A stretch of DNA of 64,000 bases. Source: Lichenostomus cassidix (Eukaryota > Chordata > Aves > Passeriformes > Meliphagidae). This document shows, piece after piece, positions 60,101-64,000 of the stretch. The notes below the pieces were generated by a model that searched no databases, had not been told where the DNA came from, and worked only from the letters and a program-made list of their open reading frames with translations. The stretch is taken from contig CM039211.1 of assembly GCA_008360975.2 (NCBI GenBank), positions 1,134,038 through 1,198,037 on the forward strand. Reading direction: 5' to 3'. A program made the position numbers and the translations under genes. Position 1 is the first letter of the stretch, and each line of letters starts with the position of its first letter.

Positions 60101-62263
60101 TGTTAAAAAGCAAGGTTTCTGCTGGTGTCACAACTCTGCCAATTGATGCCACAGTTGGAAAGGTCCATGGGATGGAGCAGCCAAGGGTAGGAAAGGGATT
60201 TAGGGGAAGGATGTGCACTGCTGGGTGTATCCCACCCTGCTTCAACAGAATTTTGTTGAGTTTGGTGCCTGGTCACTCTCTTTCCTGCTGAGGATAAGTT
60301 TTATCGCAGAAGCTGCAGGATTGGTAAATCAGAAGGTGGTGGATGGCAGGGAAGAACTCATCACCTAATGTGGTAATAGGTGTGGTCTCTGTTGTTGAAG
60401 TTGTTTGCTTCTTTTATTTTTGGTTCTGATGCAATTATTCTCTTGGGAGATTATGTCTGTGAAAGAAACCAAACCAAATGTTTAAACAGCCCACTGTTCT
60501 CCCAAATCTGACCGAGACTTTAAAACCTCCTGTTGGAAGAGTGCAGCTGGCAAAGTATGTGGTTATGAATATAGTTTTAATTATTGCCATGTAGAGTACC
60601 TTAAGGTATATATTTATAATAGCTTAATATGTATTACATACCTCTTTGGCAGTCTGCTTTAATTGTTAAGTAATCTCATTCCCTGGAGGCTATTTAAAAC
60701 AAGTTGTGTTCTATGAAGTATTCACTGCAAGTGTTCTAAGCCTTCCTCATTTAGGAGAATTTTCCCTCATTTCTCTAGAAAACCTGTGCATTTTGTCTTG
60801 CCACAAACTCCATCCTGGATTTCTGTTAAGTTTTATTTGTATGAAGTGACCCTGAGAGGAGATATAAGTTCATTTTCTATTTTTTTGCTGTTATCAGATG
60901 TTTGAATACACAGGCTTCAGTGTTAGCTCTGGTAAACAGGGATTTTCTGGCTCAAGCCCTTGTCAGTGTGGGACTAAAGATCACGTGAAATCTTGTGCAG
61001 TGTGACAGGGCTGGAACAACTGCTATGTTGATTCTCTGTGAAATAGCAGGACAATTTAGGACAAATGAAAAAAGCTGTGGCTGAAATACATCTAGAGTTA
61101 AGGTGGGGGATGAAGGGCAGTTTTGGCAAACTGCAACTCCTGCAGTGACTCTGCCCTGTTGTTGTTCCATCACCATGCATGGGGTGGCTCAAACTAAGAC
61201 CAGATCAGAAAGCATAAGTGTGTCCAAAGTAGAAATGTTTACAGCTTGGGCTCAGACTACCTGCCTGCCACCCAGAGACTGTGAATTCATGCCTGTCAGC
61301 CACAATGTAGGAACTGCAGAGCTCTGCAGGATTCACTCAGTTAGAATGAATTTGATCTTCTGTTAGAAAATGTGGGAAACATCCCTTTTTCTCCTCCAAA
61401 CTTTACTGAGCTGTTATGACAAATTGTGGAGAGAGCAGGTTTTGATCACTTGGCAGTATTCAGGCTGTTGGTACTTCCATTTTCCCTGAAGAAAGTGGAG
61501 GCTGGTCTTTGCCACCCCTTCTTCTCCTGCTGAGCTTCATGTAGAATCTCCTACACTGCTGCTTCTGAAACTCTGCTGCCTTTTAATCCTGGAACTCATC
61601 AACTGTAGCCTGCTGGCACTCTCCCCAGAGCAGGATCTCTAATCTGCTTTTGCTGCTGTAACCAAAAGAAGGCTTCCTCAGTAAAGCTGGTCAACAAAAA
61701 AATATATACTTTTTTAAATTTTTTTTTTTATTTACCCTTGATCAAGGGGACAAGAGGGGACATATTTTCACAAAAATGTTGCCAGGAGAAAACTTGTGCA
61801 ATGATACCTTAGTGAGAAAATAATTTGTTGCCTGTTCCATTTTTCTTCAACTGGCCCTTAAAGTCTGGGTCATGCATAACTTAAATTATACTAATCTTGC
61901 CCTATAAGTTTTATTTAGGTGGCTTGCTCTCTGTATAAACAGAATTGCTGTCAGCTCTGCCCCTTTCCTTCACTCTAGATCTGACTTTATTGTGTAAGCA
62001 GACCTGTTGAATTTGTTGAAGAGGGAGAACAAGAAACAATTCTCACTCGTTCCATTGCTGCTATTAAGTGCTTTGCCTTGCATCTGAAGAAACAGCTGAA
62101 ATGACTGACTCTTTTCTTGTCTCTTTTTTCTATTCCTTCCCCAGCCTGGACCGCCACATGCAGACCCACCATGGACACCACAAGCCGTTCCGCTGCAAGC
62201 TCTGCCCCTTCAAGTCCTCCTACAACAGCCGCCTGAAAACCCATATCCTCAAGGCTCATGCTG
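49942..62263 (+). CDS. ZNF462: ZNF462, zinc finger protein 462, partial coding region (exons 2-6, 3' end outside the window)
   Basis: Joining 49942-50161, 50764-56282, 57180-57344, 58929-59203 and 62145-62263 gives 6,298 nt in one frame, about 2,099 residues of a family about 2,500 long in mammals. The start MEVLQCDGCDFRAPSYEDLK is the ZNF462 N terminus. The protein has 28 C2H2 fingers in this part, mostly isolated and carrying an HYQ-K/R-x-H ending, instead of the TGEKP-linked arrays of KRAB zinc-finger proteins. Other visible parts are Ala8, a Gln-rich tract, PLDLS plus a basic NLS, an acidic SUMO-interaction-like segment and Pro9. ZNF462 is a nuclear, chromatin-associated repressor needed for embryonic and neural development; it is linked to HP1/G9a heterochromatin and PBX1, and human haploinsufficiency causes Weiss-Kruszka syndrome. 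No frameshift or in-frame stop is seen. The remaining 400 or so residues must lie beyond base 64000. Confidence 0.97.
50162..50763 (+). other. ZNF462: ZNF462 intron 2 (602 nt)
   Basis: The donor is GTAAATCTC at 50162, and the acceptor is ATTCTCATTTTAG ending at 50763. It contains a T run at about 50339-50354 and nothing else of note. The open frame that runs without a stop from 50658 into exon 3 is an intronic extension and not the protein start. Confidence 0.93.
50764..56282 (+). CDS. ZNF462: ZNF462 exon 3: giant internal exon, residues 74-1913, with 23 C2H2 fingers
   Basis: This is 5,519 nt of uninterrupted coding sequence from GGCAAAATG after the acceptor to GAGAGG before GTAAGG. It encodes 23 C2H2 fingers. 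The first three are Cys111/114-His127/132, Cys165/168-His181/186 and Cys249/252-His265/270. Then come six between about 51.87 and 53.28 kb, nine from 53.5 to 55.25 kb, and five from 55.42 to 56.19 kb. Many end HYQKRH or HYQRMH and are followed by HP-x3-K-V. Low-complexity parts are Ala 198-205, a Gln/Pro tract at 543-558, acidic 688-713 and Pro 1066-1074. PLDLS at 651-655 precedes the basic stretch VKKRTR, and a second basic cluster (KRAKRQERRKQ) lies near the exon end. The protein is Ser-rich and probably disordered between fingers. Confidence 0.97.
51135..51158 (+). repeat. ZNF462: (GCT)8 coding repeat, Ala8
   Basis: Eight identical GCT codons encode residues 198-205, between the second and third fingers of exon 3's N-terminal group. 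Because the codons are pure, replication slippage could change the length. Confidence 0.95.
52170..52217 (+). repeat. ZNF462: CAG/CCG coding repeat, Gln-rich tract
   Basis: Sixteen codons are CAG except for three proline codons (CCA, CCG, CCG), giving Gln3-Pro units and a final Gln6 at residues 543-558. The tract sits immediately before the finger that starts YKCTLC. All Gln codons are CAG, so the tract is prone to slippage. Confidence 0.93.
52494..52529 (+). other. ZNF462: PLDLS (CtBP-type) motif followed by basic NLS in ZNF462
   Basis: Residues 651-655 read PLDLS, an exact match to the PxDLS motif through which repressors recruit CtBP. Next come PVKKRTR (656-662), an SV40-like basic cluster, and then IDE. 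The motif lies in a finger-free, Ser/Lys-rich segment, as expected for an accessible short linear motif. Binding itself is not shown by sequence. Confidence 0.65.
52593..52680 (+). other. ZNF462: SUMO-interaction-like VINV plus acidic tract in ZNF462
   Basis: VINV (residues 684-687) is followed at once by a strongly acidic run, about 26 residues rich in Glu and Asp with alternating Val/Ile (EVEIEVELD). A hydrophobic four-residue core beside acidic residues is the usual SUMO-interaction motif layout. A plain acidic transcription-regulatory segment is the alternative. Confidence 0.5.
53739..53765 (+). repeat. ZNF462: Pro9 coding tract
   Basis: Nine mixed CCN codons (CCT, CCA, CCC) encode Pro 1066-1074, just before a YYCKHC finger. 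The mixed codons suggest that the tract is maintained as protein sequence and is not a fresh repeat expansion. Confidence 0.93.
56283..57179 (+). other. ZNF462: ZNF462 intron 3 (897 nt)
   Basis: The donor is GTAAGGAT at 56283, and the acceptor CTCAAACAG ends at 57179. The acceptor's pyrimidine tract is weak. The reading frame stays open for 35 codons past the donor to a TAA at 56388-56390. A 17-bp tandem duplication (GTTGGGGAAGTCATGGG twice) lies at 56884-56917. No AATAAA polyadenylation signal is seen. Confidence 0.92.
57180..57344 (+). CDS. ZNF462: ZNF462 exon 4 (55 codons, one C2H2 finger)
   Basis: The exon is phase 0 at both ends and encodes residues 1914-1968, beginning AFGHLEDVSKLKERKVVGYK. 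The finger has Cys-x2-Cys (KCKFC) and His-x3-His (NHLRKH). It ends SATVK before GTAGGA at 57345. Because its length is a multiple of three, skipping it would keep the frame while deleting the finger. The KERKVV segment is basic. Confidence 0.95.
57345..58928 (+). other. ZNF462: ZNF462 intron 4 (1,584 nt)
   Basis: The donor is AAG|GTAGGA, and the acceptor region is TGTGTTTTTTAGCAG. A T16 run lies at 58763-58778. No other feature is recognised. Confidence 0.92.
58927..58931 (+). promoter_or_regulatory. ZNF462: Tandem NAGNAG splice acceptor (TAGCAG) of ZNF462 exon 5
   Basis: AG dinucleotides end at 58928 and 58931, in TTTTTTAGCAGGAAG. Use of the first site keeps a CAG codon (Gln1969), and use of the second removes it. 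Both keep the frame. The mammalian protein, as I recall it, has the Gln. Confidence 0.6.
58929..59203 (+). CDS. ZNF462: ZNF462 exon 5 (residues 1969-2060, one finger and part of a second)
   Basis: The exon begins QEAEDPSNTTLMEGFEGAKD after the preceding VK, and contains an acidic linker. It then encodes a complete finger (YHCSQC to HERSH, with His-x3-His) and the first part of the next (YSCQYCSFVSAFRH). The last codon is split 2+1 across the next intron (AA|C, Asn). The donor is CAA|GTAAGT at 59204. Reading on would stop at once (AAG TAA), so an unspliced product ends at this point. Confidence 0.95.
59204..62144 (+). other. ZNF462: ZNF462 intron 5 (2,941 nt)
   Basis: The donor is GTAAGTTG, and the acceptor is TTCCTTCCCCAG ending at 62144 with a good pyrimidine tract. 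Several frames of 75-180 codons inside it have no domain and no splice support. No repeat family is recognised beyond AT-rich runs at about 59350-59380 and 61700-61730. Confidence 0.9.
62145..62263 (+). CDS. ZNF462: ZNF462 exon 6 (residues 2060-2099, completes one finger and encodes another)
   Basis: The exon begins C|CTGGACCGC, completing Asn and continuing LDRHMQTHHGHHKPF. It finishes the finger begun in exon 5 and then encodes FRCKLCPFKSSYNSRLKTHI with final His residues (HILKAH), followed by AG. The last codon is split 1+2 at GCTG|GTAAGT (62264). The HxxHHGHHKPF link is the only place here where two fingers are close to a TGEKP-like spacing. The next coding exon is not in the window. Confidence 0.95.
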
Positions 62264-64000
62264 GTAAGTGTTCCCCTCTCATTCTTGCAGCCAGGCAGCT
62301 GAAATGGCCCGTGTGTTCTTGTGGCTGATCACAGATGAGGGGTTGAACCACGTGTTTTGTCACCAGGACTGGGTAAGATTTTTCCAAAGGCCACAGTCGT
62401 GTCTTGCCAGCCTGTGGAAGCTGTTTTGGGATAAGTGGGAGTTTGGGAAATGGCAATGGCAAGAATTAAAAACAGTGATGAGTACTTCAGGAACTTTTTT
62501 TCTTTTTTCTTTTGTATGAATGACATTTTTTTCCTTGTTTCTGCTTTTCTCCAAGTGGATTTCATCGCTTGCACCATAGATGCCATAACAAAATTGGCAG
62601 TGAGCTTTGCTCTGCTCTCTGAATTTATATTTGTGCTTTAGGTGACTCTGGGAGAAAGACTGTGAGCTGCACTTTGGTTTTATTAGAGTCTTACGCTGGC
62701 TTTCATGTTAAAACCAAACACTGCAAACTTTGGGAGTCAGGTCTGTGTGCAACAGACTGAGAATGCCAAAATGGCGTTGCCAAACATGGAAATTTGTCTT
62801 GCAAATCTCTGTATTTCAGTACGGAATACACACAGCCAAGAAAGCAGACATGCTTCTCAGGAACAGGAACTGGGAAGGTGATGGGTCACACAGAGTAGGT
62901 CACCTGAAATTGCTCCACCTTTGATTATTGAAAAGTAAGACTCAGAATTTCCTCATCTTCATGCCTTGGCTGTAGACTCTTGGCACCGTCAGTCATCCTG
63001 CACTGAAAGGTTATCCCTTGGTTTGCAATGCAAACATGCACTCTGATGCAAATAATAGAATAGTGACCAGTCTGAAAACCTGAAAACTAGCCCAGTTGTT
63101 AAAAACTTGCGAGTAGAAAGTGCTTAAATAGAAGTTTCTGACAAAAAGAGCTACAAGTATGTTCCTTATTCTATTAGTTGTTCACTCAAAGTCATATACT
63201 CTGGTTGGGATCGAGGAGGAAGGCAAAAAAATGGGGAGAAAAGGCATAAGAAATTTGTAGCTGTCTGCTGGTAAAAACAAACAAAAAAATAATTGTTGCC
63301 ATTGATCCAAAGGCATTTTTCATCTGCAAAAAATATAGGTGGGGTTGATGGTCTTGTGTACTTTGTTTCCTGTATTTTTTGGGGGATTTCACAGAGCTTG
63401 TGTCACTTTCTGTACCTGGATGCCTGAAACAGACTTAACTTTTCCCACCTTCCTATTGTGTAGGACCATGGCATTCTATCCCTTTTAGGAAATCCAACTA
63501 TGTCCAGCAGTTCCAGTTCAGAGAATCCCACATCCTGTATGGAGGAGCCATGGTTCTTTATTTTCACCAACCAGAAAGTAATGTTTTCTTTATGCTATTA
63601 CACAGCTGGGCTCCTTCGTGTTGCCTTGCTTGAACCTGCCAGATTTTCAGACCCAAAGTTACCGTGCAACTAATATTTACTTCACACTTCTCTTCATGTA
63701 ATTCATTGATTTATTTATTAGGAATTCATGCTTCTGAACTTGGTTTAGTGGACGGACACCCCTTGAAGGGCCATGTTTTGCATTGTACAAGAACACAATT
63801 TCATGGTTGCCTAGATAGTGCTTGCACAATGACTTGGGTAATAGGGTTTCCAAAGGTTTGTGATGTGTTTCTGCCTCAGTCCCATTTCCACCAAATGAAT
63901 GGTCAACGTCACGGAAAAGTTGCTTGTGTGTTTTTCAGTCAGAGCTTTGCTTTGGTGTGTTCTGAGTCAGTCGTTCAGAAATGTGTGTTACTGAACAGAC
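62264..64000 (+). other. ZNF462: Start of ZNF462 intron 6 (runs off the window)
   Basis: It begins with the donor GTAAGTGTT. I looked for the expected next exon (a finger following AHAGE in the family) and did not find it. Only short unsupported frames are present. Confidence 0.85.

Noticed and set aside
59758..60291. 177-codon frame in ZNF462 intron 5
   Set aside because: It lies between well-supported in-phase exons 5 and 6, has no zinc-finger or other motif, and its use would break the ZNF462 frame.
1..64000. CRISPR arrays, bacterial operons, phage or integrated viral genes, tRNA or rRNA genes
   Set aside because: The window is vertebrate nuclear DNA. Direct repeats seen are microsatellites, and I recognised no viral coding sequence, tRNA fold or rRNA segment by eye.

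Overview
This is a eukaryotic, vertebrate, most likely avian window carrying the 5' part of ZNF462, a very large C2H2 zinc-finger chromatin regulator, on the + strand. The gene call rests on the opening protein sequence (MEVLQCDGCDFRAPSYEDLK), on 28 recognisable C2H2 fingers, and on five coding exons that join in frame through canonical GT/AG sites. The avian assignment rests on two truncated CR1-type LINE 3' ends (about 30.3 and 45.4 kb), on intron sizes, and on the absence of any Alu or L1-like sequence that I can see. I cannot name the species.

Layout. 1-8.6 kb: AT-rich intergenic DNA with no supportable gene, holding one notable (TTCCC)n/AAAGC satellite. 8.6-9.2 kb: a dense CpG island with a homeobox-like palindrome at its left edge. 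9.2-11.1 kb: T-rich, purine-rich and G-quadruplex-prone low-complexity DNA. 11.1-13.8 kb: the likely ZNF462 promoter and 5'UTR zone, made of alternating polypyrimidine and polypurine blocks. A strong splice donor follows base 11814, and two further donor candidates lie at 13340 and 13777. 11.8-49.9 kb: a large first intron of about 38 kb with CR1 fragments, an (ATT)17 microsatellite, homopolymer runs and recurrent G/T-rich tracts. 49.9-62.3 kb: coding exons 2 to 6 (by the usual ZNF462 numbering), including one giant internal exon of 5,519 nt. 62.3-64 kb: the start of the next intron. The last part of the protein lies outside the window.

The five exons encode about 2,099 residues of a family that is about 2,500 residues long in mammals, so the gene is intact but cut by the window edge. 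Beyond the fingers, the sequence shows a PLDLS motif (CtBP-type) next to a basic nuclear localisation signal, a VINV-acidic SUMO-interaction-like segment, and Ala, Gln and Pro homopolymers. A psi-K-x-E SUMO consensus is created exactly at the exon 4/5 junction, where the acceptor is a tandem TAGCAG (NAGNAG) site. The 5'UTR part of exon 2 carries a minimal ATG-TAA start-stop uORF 16 nt before the main start. These regulatory details are the most interesting things seen. I found no sign of a wholly new system.
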